A program made the translations under genes and the position numbers. Shown here one piece after another: positions 1 through 17,657 of a DNA stretch of 64,000 bases (its first letter is position 1; each line of letters begins with the position of its first letter). Origin of the DNA: Candidatus Sodalis endolongispinus (GTDB lineage Bacteria > Pseudomonadota > Gammaproteobacteria > Enterobacterales > Enterobacteriaceae). Location: positions 2,604,001 to 2,668,000 of the forward strand of contig NZ_JAFJYC010000001.1 of the NCBI RefSeq assembly GCF_018777395.1. The letters are read 5' to 3'. The notes under the pieces are model-generated. The model had not been told where the DNA came from. It was given only the letters and a program-made list of their open reading frames with translations, and searched no databases.

Positions 1-719
1 GCATCCAGCGTCAGCGTCGTCAGCCGGCCCGCCCGCCATGCGCGCGCCAGTATGCTGCCCTCAACAATATGCAGCGGATGCAATTTCAGGCCCGTCACGC
101 CCTCCGCCACGACCTTATTGAGGGTGTCGAGGCACGCCGTCGCGTCTTCGCCGGGCAAACCGACAATAAGGTGCGTGCAGACTTTCAGCCCACGCGCCTG
201 CGCCTGCGCGACGGTGCGTTGATAACAGGCATAATCATGACCACGATTGATGCGCCGCAGGGTTTTATCCTGTGCGCTTTGTAATCCCAGCTCCAGCCAG
301 ATTTCATAACCCCTATCGCGGTAACCGGCCAGAAGATCCAGCACTGAGGCAGGCACGCAGTCCGGTCGGGTCCAGACGCATAAGCCGGCAATTTGTGTCT
401 GACCGAGCGCCTGTCGATACAGACGGTCCAATACCTGCACTTCTGCATAAGTACTGGTATAGGCCTGGAAGTAAGCCAGATAGCGTTTGGCGCGATCGAC
501 CCCTGCAATCTGGCCGGCAAGCTGTTCGGCAACGGGATAATCCTGCCTGGTGGGATCGCTGAACGCCGCGACATTACAAAAAGTACAGCCCCCGCGTCCC
601 CGCGTGCCGTCGCGGTTAGGGCAGCTAAACCCGCCGTGCAGGATGAGTTTATGGACCTTCTCGCCGTAGCGGCGCTGAAGATCGTTGCCAAACATATTGA
701 CTAATTGGTGTAACTGCAT
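1..719 (-). CDS. yhcC: YhcC-type radical SAM protein, 3' end beyond window
   Basis: The frame is open from an ATG at 719 to the window edge, about 240 residues, so the C-terminus is missing. It matches the enterobacterial YhcC family (radical SAM, Fe-S cluster, substrate unknown). Residues ~29-45 contain the cysteine cluster CPNRDGT...CTFC that binds the 4Fe-4S cluster, followed by conserved RAKRYLAYFQAYTSTYAEV and WLELGLQ stretches and HLIVGLPGE. In E. coli yhcC lies divergently next to gltB, as here, which supports the identification. No frameshift or stop is seen in the visible part. Confidence 0.9.
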   Translation of the reverse strand, partial: MQLHQLVNMFGNDLQRRYGEKVHKLILHGGFSCPNRDGTRGRGGCTFCNVAAFSDPTRQDYPVAEQLAGQIAGVDRAKRYLAYFQAYTSTYAEVQVLDRLYRQALGQTQIAGLCVWTRPDCVPASVLDLLAGYRDRGYEIWLELGLQSAQDKTLRRINRGHDYACYQRTVAQAQARGLKVCTHLIVGLPGEDATACLDTLNKVVAEGVTGLKLHPLHIVEGSILARAWRAGRLTTLTLD

Positions 720-1410
720 AGTCTAGGGATCCGGTGTGTCCATCGCCCCGCAGCTTACGCTTTTTCCCATCGCCAAAGGCTGACCGGGATCAATTACCCT
801 GCCCGACCCACAACATCGGCATAATTATGCATTGCAATCGAGAATTAAATCACTTTACCCTGGATTAATAATTCTTATTCCACCTCCATGATCCATTCAA
901 AAGCGCACTAATCCTGTAATACAGTGCCATGCATCGGAAAAAATCTCACAGCAGAATATCATGCTGAAAAAACACCGATCACTAGCATGGTGCATAGATG
1001 ACGACGCTGCACTATAGTGAGACATTGCATCACTCAACCCCCCTTACACCCCCCTGAAATAGGAGTGAAAATCACACTTTATTATTATCTATCAAATAGT
1101 TAATCCATAAATTTCCCTTATCACCGCCCTTTACATGGATATTTGACCTGCGTGGTGATTATCGTTAGTTTGGAGGGCCGCTGGAAGAAATCCTGACGGG
1201 GCAACGACTCGTCATATTTATGCAGTTATTGAAGACTCCTCCTTAATACTAGTCGTTTATCAGTGTCTGACCGCCACGAGAGGTATTGATTGAGAGCGGT
1301 ACAGCAGAGCGCAGAGATGGTTTCATCCTGCCATCCGCTGCCGTTCCATACCGATTCGCCTCCTCGCAGCAGGTTGTGTGAGTTAGCTGGAGCCTGTGGA
1401 GGTTCACGAT
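720..1410. promoter_or_regulatory. Long intergenic region between yhcC and gltB
   Basis: About 690 bp without a convincing gene. It is AT-richer than its flanks in the middle (about 840-1260) and must hold the divergent promoters of yhcC and gltBD. In E. coli this region is controlled by Lrp and other nitrogen regulators; I could not place an individual operator with confidence. A GGAGG at 1398-1402 is the ribosome-binding site for the gltB ATG at 1411, and an in-frame TAG just upstream rules out a longer N-terminus. Confidence 0.5.
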
Positions 1411-7935
<6,525 letters not shown>

Positions 7936-7939
7936 CCCA

Positions 7940-8581
7940 TTACCCCCTGGTCTGCCGGCGCATTTCGCGCTCGGCTTCGGTCAGCGAGGCCAGGAAGGCA
8001 TCGCGTTCAAATACGCGCGTCATATACCCTTTCAGCTCTTTGGCCCCCGCGCCGGCCAGTTCAATACCCAGCTGCGGTAAACGCCACAGCAGCGGTGCCA
8101 GGTAGCAATCCACCAGGCTGAACTCTTCGCTCATAAAGAACGGCGCTTCGTTAAACACCGGCGCCACCGCCAGCAGTTCCTCGCGCAGCTGACGGCGGGA
8201 ATTGTCCGCTTCGCTGCCGCTGCTTTGCTCGATTTTGCGCATCAGCGTATACCAATCGTTCTCGATGCGGTGCATCATCAGGCGGCTGGTACCGCGCGCC
8301 ACCGGATAAACCGGCATTAGCGGCGGATGAGGAAACCGTTCATCCAGGTATTCCATGATAATGCGGGATTCATAAAGCGTCAGCTCGCGATCGACCAGCG
8401 TCGGCACGGTGCGGTAAGGGTTAAGGTCAATCAGGTCCTGCGGCAGATTATCCATCTCAACCTGCTCAATTTCGACACTCACCCCTTTTTCCGCCAGCAC
8501 GATGCGTACTTGATGGCTGAAAATGTCGGTCGTGCCGGAAAACAGCGTCATCACCGAACGTTTGTTGGCAGCGACAGCCAT
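7940..8581 (-). CDS. sspA: Stringent starvation protein A
   Basis: 213 residues from the conserved start MAVAANKRSVMTLFSG; an in-frame ATG 12 bp upstream is possible but not conserved. SspA is a GST-fold protein that binds RNA polymerase and is needed for stationary-phase acid tolerance and, in relatives, virulence and prophage late transcription. The thioredoxin-like N-terminal half contains NPYRTVPTLVDRELTLYESRIIMEYLDERFPHPP and the C-terminal half FSLVDCYLAPLLWRLPQLGIE. First gene of the sspAB operon. Confidence 0.97.
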   Translation of the reverse strand: MAVAANKRSVMTLFSGTTDIFSHQVRIVLAEKGVSVEIEQVEMDNLPQDLIDLNPYRTVPTLVDRELTLYESRIIMEYLDERFPHPPLMPVYPVARGTSRLMMHRIENDWYTLMRKIEQSSGSEADNSRRQLREELLAVAPVFNEAPFFMSEEFSLVDCYLAPLLWRLPQLGIELAGAGAKELKGYMTRVFERDAFLASLTEAEREMRRQTRG

Positions 8582-8852
8582 GAAAACCTCCAAGTTTATT
8601 GAGAAAATACCGCGAATAACCCTAACCCAGGGTTATTTTCCTGATTTGTCCGCCGTTAACCCGTAGCCACTTTGCCCGCGGCAACCGGAGCCGAAAAGCT
8701 TGCAACTGGTTAACAAAACGCCAGCCGAGTAAACAGGCATATAAGCGTTGGCTAGTTTATCAGATTTTGCCTGTTTTGTGGGGCACGATATGGCAAATCA
8801 GCGTGAATAACTGGCTGCGGTGGATATTCCAGGCGGGTCAGGACGCGATAAA

Positions 8853-8884
8853 TAAAAAAGCCCGGACGGGTCCGGGCTTTTTTG
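8853..8884 (-). terminator. Terminator downstream of rpsI
   Basis: Hairpin AAAAAAGCCCGGAC-GGGT-CCGGGCTTTTTT, symmetrical with A and T runs on either side, 20 bp beyond the rpsI stop. It ends the rplM-rpsI operon and could also serve as a barrier before the sspA promoter region (8582-8850). Confidence 0.85.
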
Positions 8885-8904
8885 CTGCAGTGAATACTGC
8901 GAAA

Positions 8905-9300
<396 letters not shown>

Positions 9301-9312
9301 CTATAATCCCGA

Positions 9313-9762
<450 letters not shown>

Positions 9763-9963
9763 TTACACGTTGGTGAACACCCAAACGCTTCAATGAACAG
9801 TTATGAGGCTCACACGGCTTTCAGTCCAGAAAACCTACCCCTTCGAGTAGCCGTTGCTGGCGCAATTGAAGTTTTGGGAAAAAACCTCAATGTAACGTGG
9901 GGTCGCAAGATTAGATTATAGAGAAGTCGACCACAAAGATCGACCCCTTTTTTACCTTATCAG

Positions 9964-10028
9964 GGCTGATGCGCCAGCCTGGGACACCTCGCTAAGGCTG
10001 ATGCGCCAGTCTGAGGTACTCCTCGCTC
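9964..10028. repeat. Imperfect 32-bp tandem duplication at the zapE 3' end
   Basis: Two adjacent copies begin with GGCTGATGCGCCAG at 9964 and 9996, about 80 percent identical over 32 bp. The inner copy encodes the last residues of ZapE and its stop codon; the outer copy lies just beyond it. Confidence 0.7.
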
Positions 10029-11128
10029 TGCATTTCCTGCAAACGCGACAGGCAGCGCTGATACTCGAAGCGCAGCAGCTGTCCATGATACAACGCCGAC
10101 ATCGGCACGCTGGCGCCGACCACCAGCTTGACGCGGCGTTCGTAAAACTCATCCACCAGCGCCAGAAAGCGGCGGGCGGTATTCTCCTGATCGCCGCCCA
10201 TCGGCTGCACATTATGCAGCAGAACGCTGTGAAAGCGTTCAGACAGCACGATATAGTCGTTTTGGCTGCGCGTGCCGCCGCATAACTCGGCGAAATCCAG
10301 CGCCACCACGCCATCGGTCACGCCTAATGTCGGCAGCGGGCGGTGATTGATTTCCAGCGCCGGCGCATCGCCGTCCAGGGCAAGGTGTTTCCCCGCCAAG
10401 GCGCTGAACATCTGCGCCATCGCCCGGTCGGTCTCGTAACCAAGGGGAGTGAGCCACAAATTGGCCTGCGTCAGGGTGCGCAGGCGGTAATCAATGCCGG
10501 CATCCACATTCATGACCGCGCAGTGGCGTTTGATAAGTTCTATGGCCGGCAGAAAACGCGCGTGCTGCAGGCCGTTACGGTAAAGATCGTCCGGTGGAAT
10601 ATTGGAGGTGGCCACCAGCGTAATCCCGCGCGCAAACAGCGCCTGCATCAGGGTGCCAAGCAGCATCGCGTCGGTAATATCGGTCACGAAGAATTCGTCG
10701 AAACAGAGTACGTCGGTTTCGGCCTTGAAGCCGTCGGCAATGATCTCCAGCGGATCCTGGTGGCCCTGCAGGCGGGTCATCTCCTCATGCACCCGCAGCA
10801 TGAAGCGGTGGAAGTGCAGCCGCAGTTTACGCTCGCCGGGCAGGCTGCGGTAAAATAAATCCATCAGCCAGGTCTTGCCTCTGCCCACCCCGCCCCACAT
10901 ATATAAACCCGGGACCGGTTCGTCGGTTGCGCGCTCGCTTTTGCCCAGCCATTTTTTGCCCAGCCGGCCGAGCAGGCCCGATGGGGCGCTGGCGGCGGTT
11001 TGCGCCGCACTCAACTGCTGGTGAATGTGGTCCAGACGGGCGATGGCGGCGGCCTGGACGTCATCGGGCTGATACTCCCCTTGCGCCAGCATCTGCTGAT
11101 AAAGGGACAACGGCGAAGTGGCTTGCAT
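9992..11128 (-). CDS. zapE: ZapE, cell-division AAA+ ATPase
   Basis: 378 residues from an ATG at 11128 that has an AGGGAA ribosome-binding site and matches the family N-terminus; an upstream ATG at 11176 lacks both. ZapE is an ATPase recruited to the Z-ring late in division. Walker A GGVGRGKTWLMDLFY (~residue 80), Walker B VLCFDEFFVTDITDA, sensor ATSNIPPDDLYRNGLQ and the C-terminal CLSRLQEMQSEEYLRL are intact. Divergent from zapG, as in E. coli. Confidence 0.95.
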   Translation of the reverse strand: MQATSPLSLYQQMLAQGEYQPDDVQAAAIARLDHIHQQLSAAQTAASAPSGLLGRLGKKWLGKSERATDEPVPGLYMWGGVGRGKTWLMDLFYRSLPGERKLRLHFHRFMLRVHEEMTRLQGHQDPLEIIADGFKAETDVLCFDEFFVTDITDAMLLGTLMQALFARGITLVATSNIPPDDLYRNGLQHARFLPAIELIKRHCAVMNVDAGIDYRLRTLTQANLWLTPLGYETDRAMAQMFSALAGKHLALDGDAPALEINHRPLPTLGVTDGVVALDFAELCGGTRSQNDYIVLSERFHSVLLHNVQPMGGDQENTARRFLALVDEFYERRVKLVVGASVPMSALYHGQLLRFEYQRCLSRLQEMQSEEYLRLAHQP

Positions 11129-11334
11129 GTGGCTGACGTTCCCTGAATGAAAGGTTAAAAAAAGCGCGTGCCGCACATCCTAAACAGCGGCGCGGTCGAA
11201 CACAATAGCCCGGCGCCCCGGCTGGTAACCCGTCGTCACACTCTCCGGTTCCACTGATGGCGCGTTAGCGGTTATAGTGAAGCTAGCTGTGTATTAAACC
11301 CTACGGGACAACGAAGTCAAAAATAGGAGTCATT

Positions 11335-11694
11335 ATGACCTGGGAATATGCGCTGATCGGATTGGTGGTGGGCATTATTATCGGTGCGGTCGCCATGCGT
11401 TTCGGTAACCGTAAGCTGCGTCAGCAGCAAACGCTTCAGCACGAGCTGGAGAAAAGCAAAGCCGATCTGGACGAGTATCGTCAAGAGCTGACCAGCCATT
11501 TCGCCCGCAGCGCGGAATTGCTGGACAATATGGCCGACGATTACCGTCAGCTCTATCAGCATATGTCCAAGAGCTCCAATAGCCTGCTGCCGGATCAGCG
11601 TAGTAAAGATAATCCGTTCCGCTATCGCCTTACCGAGGCGGAAGCGGACAACGATCAAATCCCGGCGGAAATGCAGCCGCGGGATTACCCGTAA
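11335..11694 (+). CDS. zapG: ZapG (YhcB), inner-membrane division/envelope protein
   Basis: 119 residues, slightly shorter than the ~132 in E. coli. One N-terminal membrane helix (MTWEYALIGLVVGIIIGAVA) followed by a cytoplasmic coiled coil (QTLQHELEKSKADLDEYRQEL) and the conserved MSKSSNSLLPDQ and MQPRDYP segments. YhcB links cell division with envelope synthesis. A GGAG ribosome-binding site lies just ahead of the start. Confidence 0.95.
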   Translation: MTWEYALIGLVVGIIIGAVAMRFGNRKLRQQQTLQHELEKSKADLDEYRQELTSHFARSAELLDNMADDYRQLYQHMSKSSNSLLPDQRSKDNPFRYRLTEAEADNDQIPAEMQPRDYP

Positions 11695-11885
11695 AGCGCC
11701 AGCGTCTTGCTGCGCACGACGCGCGGCTTGCGAAAATAGCGCCCACAACCCGTGGTGTTGCCAGCGTCGGCGCGCCCCTAGGCTGAATTTTCCCCGCCCG
11801 GCAGGGTCATAGTGGCGATTATGATGCCGTCACCGGGTGCCTGGACCAGGGTATCTGATATGAAAACGAGCGAGTTAAGGTTACA

Positions 11886-13256
11886 ATGAAAACGACACCA
11901 CTCTTCAGCGCACTGGCACTCAGCATCGGGCTGAGCCTGATTCCCTTTTCGGCATCGCGTGCGGCGTTGCCGGCCGAAGTGGCGGGGCAATCCATGCCAA
12001 GCCTGGCGCCCATGCTGACTAAAGTTCTGCCAGCGGTAGTAAGCGTTCACGTCGAGGGCTCCCAACCGATCCGACGTCCCGCGCTGCCTAAGGAGTTCAA
12101 ATACTTCTTCTGGCCCGACACCCCGGGTGGCAACGGTGGGACGCGCCCGTTTGAAGGGTTGGGTTCGGGGGTCATCATCAACGCCGCGAAAGGCTATGTG
12201 ATCACTAATAATCATGTGGTCAACGGCGCGGACAAGATTAAAGTGCAGCTTAATGACGGCCGTGAATTTGATGCCAAACTGGTCGGGCACGATGAGCAGA
12301 CCGATCTGGCGCTATTGCATTTGCCGGCGCCGAAAAACCTCAGCGAGGTGACCATGGCCGACTCCGACACTCTGAAAGTCGGGGATTTCGCCGTCGCGGT
12401 GGGCAACCCGTTCGGTCTCGGCCAGACCGCCACGTCAGGTATCGTTTCCGCTCTGGGCCGCAGCGGCCTTAATCTGGAGGGCCTGGAAAACTTCATCCAG
12501 ACCGACGCCTCCATTAACCGCGGCAATTCCGGCGGCGCGCTGGTCAACCTCAACGGCGAGCTGATTGGTATCAATACCGCCATTCTGGCGCCGTGGGGCG
12601 GTAACATCGGTATCGGTTTCGCTATCCCCAGCAATATCGTCAAAAACTTGAGTCAGCAATTAATTGAATATGGCGAAGTCAAACGCGGCCAATTGGGCAT
12701 CAAAGGCACCGAGCTGACCGCCGATATTGCCAAAGCCTTCAATATCGATGCTCAGCGTGGCGCCTTCGTCAGCGAAGTGCTGCCGAATTCCGCCGCCGCC
12801 AAAGCCGGTATCAAAGCCGGCGATATCATTGTTTCGGTGGAAGGCAAGCCGATTCAGAGTTTCGCCGAACTGCGGGTCAAGGTCGGTACTACCGCGCCCG
12901 GTAAATCCGTCAAGCTTGGCCTGCTGCGCAACGGCAAAGCGCAAACGGCCTCGGTGGTCCTGGATGACAGTTCATCCGCCACTACCAGCGAAGAGATCCT
13001 CACCCCAGCGCTGCAAGGGGCTTCCCTCAGCAATGGCCAGTTGAAAGACGGCACTAAGGGCGTTCAGGTGGAGGAAGTGGTAAAAGACTCCCCCGCCGCC
13101 GCAATCGGTTTGCAAAAGGGCGATGTGATTGTCGGTCTGAACCGAGAACGGGTACAAAGCGTGGCGCAGCTACGCAAAGTGCTGGAGGCCAAACCGTCGG
13201 TCATGGCGCTGAATATCGTGCGTGGCGACGCGAGTATTTTCTTGTTATTGCGCTAA
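11886..13256 (+). CDS. degQ: Periplasmic serine protease DegQ
   Basis: 456 residues, full length. Signal peptide residues ~1-27 (MKTTPLFSALALSIGLSLIP..SRA). Trypsin-like domain with catalytic His in TNNHVV, Asp in QTDLALL and Ser in RGNSGGAL; two PDZ domains follow (around 265-350 and 375-456, ending VRGDASIFLLLR). HtrA-family protease/chaperone for misfolded envelope proteins. Followed by a terminator and then degS, the usual pair. Confidence 0.97.
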   Translation: MKTTPLFSALALSIGLSLIPFSASRAALPAEVAGQSMPSLAPMLTKVLPAVVSVHVEGSQPIRRPALPKEFKYFFWPDTPGGNGGTRPFEGLGSGVIINAAKGYVITNNHVVNGADKIKVQLNDGREFDAKLVGHDEQTDLALLHLPAPKNLSEVTMADSDTLKVGDFAVAVGNPFGLGQTATSGIVSALGRSGLNLEGLENFIQTDASINRGNSGGALVNLNGELIGINTAILAPWGGNIGIGFAIPSNIVKNLSQQLIEYGEVKRGQLGIKGTELTADIAKAFNIDAQRGAFVSEVLPNSAAAKAGIKAGDIIVSVEGKPIQSFAELRVKVGTTAPGKSVKLGLLRNGKAQTASVVLDDSSSATTSEEILTPALQGASLSNGQLKDGTKGVQVEEVVKDSPAAAIGLQKGDVIVGLNRERVQSVAQLRKVLEAKPSVMALNIVRGDASIFLLLR

Positions 13257-13263
13257 GCAATTA

Positions 13264-13297
13264 AAAAAACGGACGCCGGCGCTGCGGTGTCCGTTTA
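13264..13297 (+). terminator. Terminator between degQ and degS
   Basis: AAACGGAC ... GTCCGTTT with a GC-rich loop, preceded by an A-run, 8 bp after the degQ stop. The T-tract is short. Confidence 0.6.
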
Positions 13298-13341
13298 ACT
13301 CGTGCTATCCTGCCGCTTTTTCCATTACCCCTGCGAGTCCC

Positions 13342-14406
13342 ATGCTCCTAAAGTTGCTTCGTGCCGTGATCATCGGTTTCATTGTCGCAGCCATGTTGCT
13401 GGTACTGGTGCCTACGCTTCGCTCCACTACCGGCCAATTACTGCACCCTGACGATAATAACGATAGCGAACAGCCCGTCAGTTACAATCAGGGGGTGCGA
13501 CGCGCTGCGCCGGCGGTGGTGTATGTCTACAATCGCAGCATGAACAGCAGCGCCCACAATCAGCTGGAAATTCGCACGCTAGGCTCTGGCGTGATTATGA
13601 ATCAGAAAGGCTACCTGCTGACCAACAAACATGTTATCAACGATGCTGAGCAGATTATTGTCGCATTGCAGGATGGCCGGGTCTTTGAAGCGCTGCTGGT
13701 CGGTTCGGACAGCCTGACCGATCTGGCGGTGCTGAAAATCGACGCCAGTAACCTGCCGGTGATCCCCATCAATCCCAACCGGCAGCCTCACATCGGCGAC
13801 GTCGTCATGGCCATCGGTAATCCCTACAATTTGGGACAGACCATCACCCAGGGCATTATCAGCGCCACCGGCCGCATCGGCCTTAGCCCCTCCGGGCGGC
13901 AAAATTTCCTGCAGACCGACGCGTCTATCAATCACGGCAACTCCGGCGGTGCGCTGATTAACACGCTAGGGGAGTTGGTGGGCATCAATACCCTGTCGTT
14001 CGATAAAAGCAACAACGGCGAAACACCGGAAGGGATCGGTTTTGCCATTCCTACCGCGCTGGCCACCAAGGTGATGAACAAGCTGATTCGCGACGGCCGG
14101 GTGATCCGCGGTTATATCGGTATCGGCGGCCGTGAAGTGGCACCGATGCACAACGGCGGCGGCCTTGATCGTATTCAGTGGATCATCGTCAACGAAGTGA
14201 CCCACGGCGGCCCGGCGGCGCAAGCCGGCATTCAGGTGGAGGATGTGATCCTGAGCGTAAACCACAAACCTGCCATCTCCGCCATTGAAACGATGGATCA
14301 GGTGGCGGAAATTCGTCCCGGATCGCGCATTCCGGTCGAGATCCTGCGTAACGGCAAGAAGTTGACGGTGGAGGTCACTATTCAGGAGTACCCGGCCTCA
14401 AATTAA
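13342..14406 (+). CDS. degS: DegS, inner-membrane protease of the sigma-E response
   Basis: 354 residues from an ATG at 13342 (MLLKLLRAVIIGFIVAAMLL, membrane anchor). DegS senses unfolded outer-membrane proteins through its PDZ domain and cuts RseA. Catalytic His in TNKHVIND, Asp in SLTDLAVLKI, Ser in NHGNSGGAL; one PDZ domain from ~250 to the end (VTIQEYPASN). A longer in-frame reading upstream overlaps degQ and is not conserved. Intact, so the sigma-E envelope stress pathway appears kept. Confidence 0.97.
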   Translation: MLLKLLRAVIIGFIVAAMLLVLVPTLRSTTGQLLHPDDNNDSEQPVSYNQGVRRAAPAVVYVYNRSMNSSAHNQLEIRTLGSGVIMNQKGYLLTNKHVINDAEQIIVALQDGRVFEALLVGSDSLTDLAVLKIDASNLPVIPINPNRQPHIGDVVMAIGNPYNLGQTITQGIISATGRIGLSPSGRQNFLQTDASINHGNSGGALINTLGELVGINTLSFDKSNNGETPEGIGFAIPTALATKVMNKLIRDGRVIRGYIGIGGREVAPMHNGGGLDRIQWIIVNEVTHGGPAAQAGIQVEDVILSVNHKPAISAIETMDQVAEIRPGSRIPVEILRNGKKLTVEVTIQEYPASN

Positions 14407-14549
14407 CCTGCCGTGTCCGCAACAGTGACGTTACGGCGGCGGTAGGGCATAGTGGCAGGTAAAGCGCTGCGCCCGCCGGCATACGGCGGCAGCTAAGGGC
14501 GGGCGGCAGAAGGTACACAATCGGCTCACGGCCGTTCCAGCCGCCAGCC

Positions 14550-14617
14550 CACAAAGGCCGACCCGTCGAGCAAGACACCAAACCACAAAGGCCACCCCGG
14601 CGAGCGGGACACCAAAC
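14550..14617. repeat. Two-copy 34-bp tandem repeat downstream of degS
   Basis: CACAAAGGCC-ACCCG-CGAGC-GACACCAAAC occurs at 14550 and again at 14584 with a few mismatches, in the ~250-bp gap between the convergent degS and murA genes. No gene is seen in this gap. Confidence 0.6.
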
Positions 14618-14655
14618 CGCAGCGCGCGCCCGTGAGCAAAACGGCGAGCGCGGCT

Positions 14656-15933
<1,278 letters not shown>

Positions 15934-15968
15934 TTAACGGGAAGGCTGTTGGCCGCCAGGATCAACAT

Positions 15969-16223
15969 TTAAAAACCGTTCAGCTTGCGATCGCGCTGCC
16001 ACTCGTCTGGGGTGTAGGCTTTGATCGATAAGGCGTGGATGCGGTTATCCGAAATATACGCCATCAGCGGCGCATATATCGTTTGCTGTTTTTTCACCCG
16101 GCTCATGCCGGCGAACTGCTCACTGACCGCAATAACCTGAAAATGGCTACCGTCGCCGCTTACGTGGGCTTCGTCCAGCGCCAGGGCTTTCATCAGCACC
16201 GCTTTGATTTCACTTGTTTCCAT
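15969..16223 (-). CDS. ibaG: BolA-family protein IbaG
   Basis: 84 residues. BolA fold with the conserved [26 protein letters not shown] region; IbaG (YrbA) binds monothiol glutaredoxin and is linked to acid stress and Fe-S handling. It sits between mlaB and murA as in E. coli. Confidence 0.94.
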   Translation of the reverse strand: METSEIKAVLMKALALDEAHVSGDGSHFQVIAVSEQFAGMSRVKKQQTIYAPLMAYISDNRIHALSIKAYTPDEWQRDRKLNGF

Positions 16224-16442
16224 ATAAAGTCTGTCTTTTCAGGGTCGGGAATCAGACCGCTATCTTAGAGGAATCCGCCGCGCTCGGGAACAGGCAAAGC
16301 AATTAAACGTGATTCTTTACGTCGTCCCGCCTGGGATCACCATGACGGTAGACAAGGCAGCGGGGAGCGGCGCGACGACCTGTTAAACCATCGTGCGCGA
16401 CGTTTGCCAAAAAAGCTAGGATGATGATAACGGTACGTGTGA

Positions 16443-16590
16443 CGCCGGCGCAGTGACGCGACGGCCTTCAACGCAGCGCGTGAGGCGCCGCAGTGACGGG
16501 TCAGCCTATCAACGTAGCGCACGAGGCGCCGCAGTGAAGGGTCAGCCTGTCAATGCGAGGCGCGAGGCGCTGCAGGGACGGGTCAGGTGC
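16443..16590. repeat. Degenerate 40-41 bp tandem repeat between ibaG and mlaB
   Basis: Units of the type GCAGTGACGGGTCAGCCT..CAACG.AGCGC.CGAGGCGCC start at about 16450, 16490, 16531 and 16572. Three and a half copies fill the gap and run up to the mlaB stop region at 16583. No gene is recognised in the 16224-16582 gap. Confidence 0.7.
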
Positions 16591-16891
16591 CCACAGACGG
16601 CGTGCAGGGCAGGATCGCCTGCAGTTTGTACAGCGCGATAAGCGTACGCAGTCTATCGGTGACGCCGGTAAGCGCAAGCGTAGCGCCCCGCTGCTGCTGA
16701 TAATGATAAAAATGCAGCATCAGCGCCACCCCGGCGGAATCAACGCGCCGCAGATCGGAGACATCCAGAAAACGGACACCGTCAAGCAACGACTGCCGTT
16801 GTTGCCAAAGCGTTAGCAGCGTATCGCGATCCAGCTCTCCCTGCAGGATTAATGTTTGCCCCTGCGTAAGCAAGCTCAGTCCCTCAGCCAT
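16583..16891 (-). CDS. mlaB: MlaB, STAS-domain subunit of the Mla lipid ABC transporter
   Basis: 102 residues. STAS fold with the typical [19 protein letters not shown] motif. MlaB binds MlaF on the cytoplasmic side and is needed for complex stability and activity. It overlaps the end of mlaC by 8 bp. The C-terminal 10 residues ([11 protein letters not shown]) run into the neighbouring tandem repeats and differ from other enterics. Confidence 0.92.
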   Translation of the reverse strand: MAEGLSLLTQGQTLILQGELDRDTLLTLWQQRQSLLDGVRFLDVSDLRRVDSAGVALMLHFYHYQQQRGATLALTGVTDRLRTLIALYKLQAILPCTPSVGT

Positions 16892-17519
16892 TGCGCTGCT
16901 TATCCAGGGTAATCGGCGTCCTGGCGGCGGCCTGCAATTGCTGGGTCAGCCCGTCGATGCCTTTGGTGCGCAGCGTGGAGGCCCACTCGTTTTGCTTGGT
17001 CGTAATCATGCTGACCCCTTCGGCTATCATGTCGTAGGCCTGCCAGTTGCCAGAGACGCTGTTTTTACGCCACTGGAAATCAAGGCGTACCGGCGGCCGG
17101 CCGCCCTGGTCAATAATCGTGACGCGAATAGCCACAATCGTAGCGTCACCGAACGGTTTTTCCGGCGCGATTTGGTAGGTTTGGTTGCTATAAAGCGCCA
17201 GCGCCTGGCCGTAGGCCTGTTCCAGATAGTCCTGGAACGCTTTGAAATAGGCGTCGCGCGGCGCCGGCGTCGCCTCGCGGTAATAGCGCCCCAGCACCAA
17301 CGCGCCGGCATATTTCACCTGCACATAGGGGAGCAACTCTTCCCGCACCACGGTGCGCAGATAATTGGGATCCTGACGGATTTTGCCCTGTTCATTCTTC
17401 AGGCGGGTAAAGGTTTTGCTCGCTGCATCATTCATCAAACGATAAGGGTTGGTCTGATCGGCAGCCTGTGTTAGTGGCGCAATCGCCAGCAGCGCCACCA
17501 TTAATAAACGTTTAAGCAT
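16884..17519 (-). CDS. mlaC: MlaC, periplasmic phospholipid shuttle
   Basis: 211 residues. Signal peptide [19 protein letters not shown] ending at ~19. Carries phospholipid between the outer-membrane MlaA and inner-membrane MlaFEDB. Family segments: [43 protein letters not shown], and [29 protein letters not shown]. Intact. Confidence 0.95.
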   Translation of the reverse strand: MLKRLLMVALLAIAPLTQAADQTNPYRLMNDAASKTFTRLKNEQGKIRQDPNYLRTVVREELLPYVQVKYAGALVLGRYYREATPAPRDAYFKAFQDYLEQAYGQALALYSNQTYQIAPEKPFGDATIVAIRVTIIDQGGRPPVRLDFQWRKNSVSGNWQAYDMIAEGVSMITTKQNEWASTLRTKGIDGLTQQLQAAARTPITLDKQRNG

Positions 17520-17657
17520 GCATTTCTCCTGTTAGGGTTGCGCCGCCGCGCCTGGTGGGACGGGACAACCGGGTGGTGACGCTGACGACATACGCGCGTC
17601 GCCTGGTATCAATGATAAGGCGACGGCCGTAAAACCTATCCGACCGCGGGAATAACG

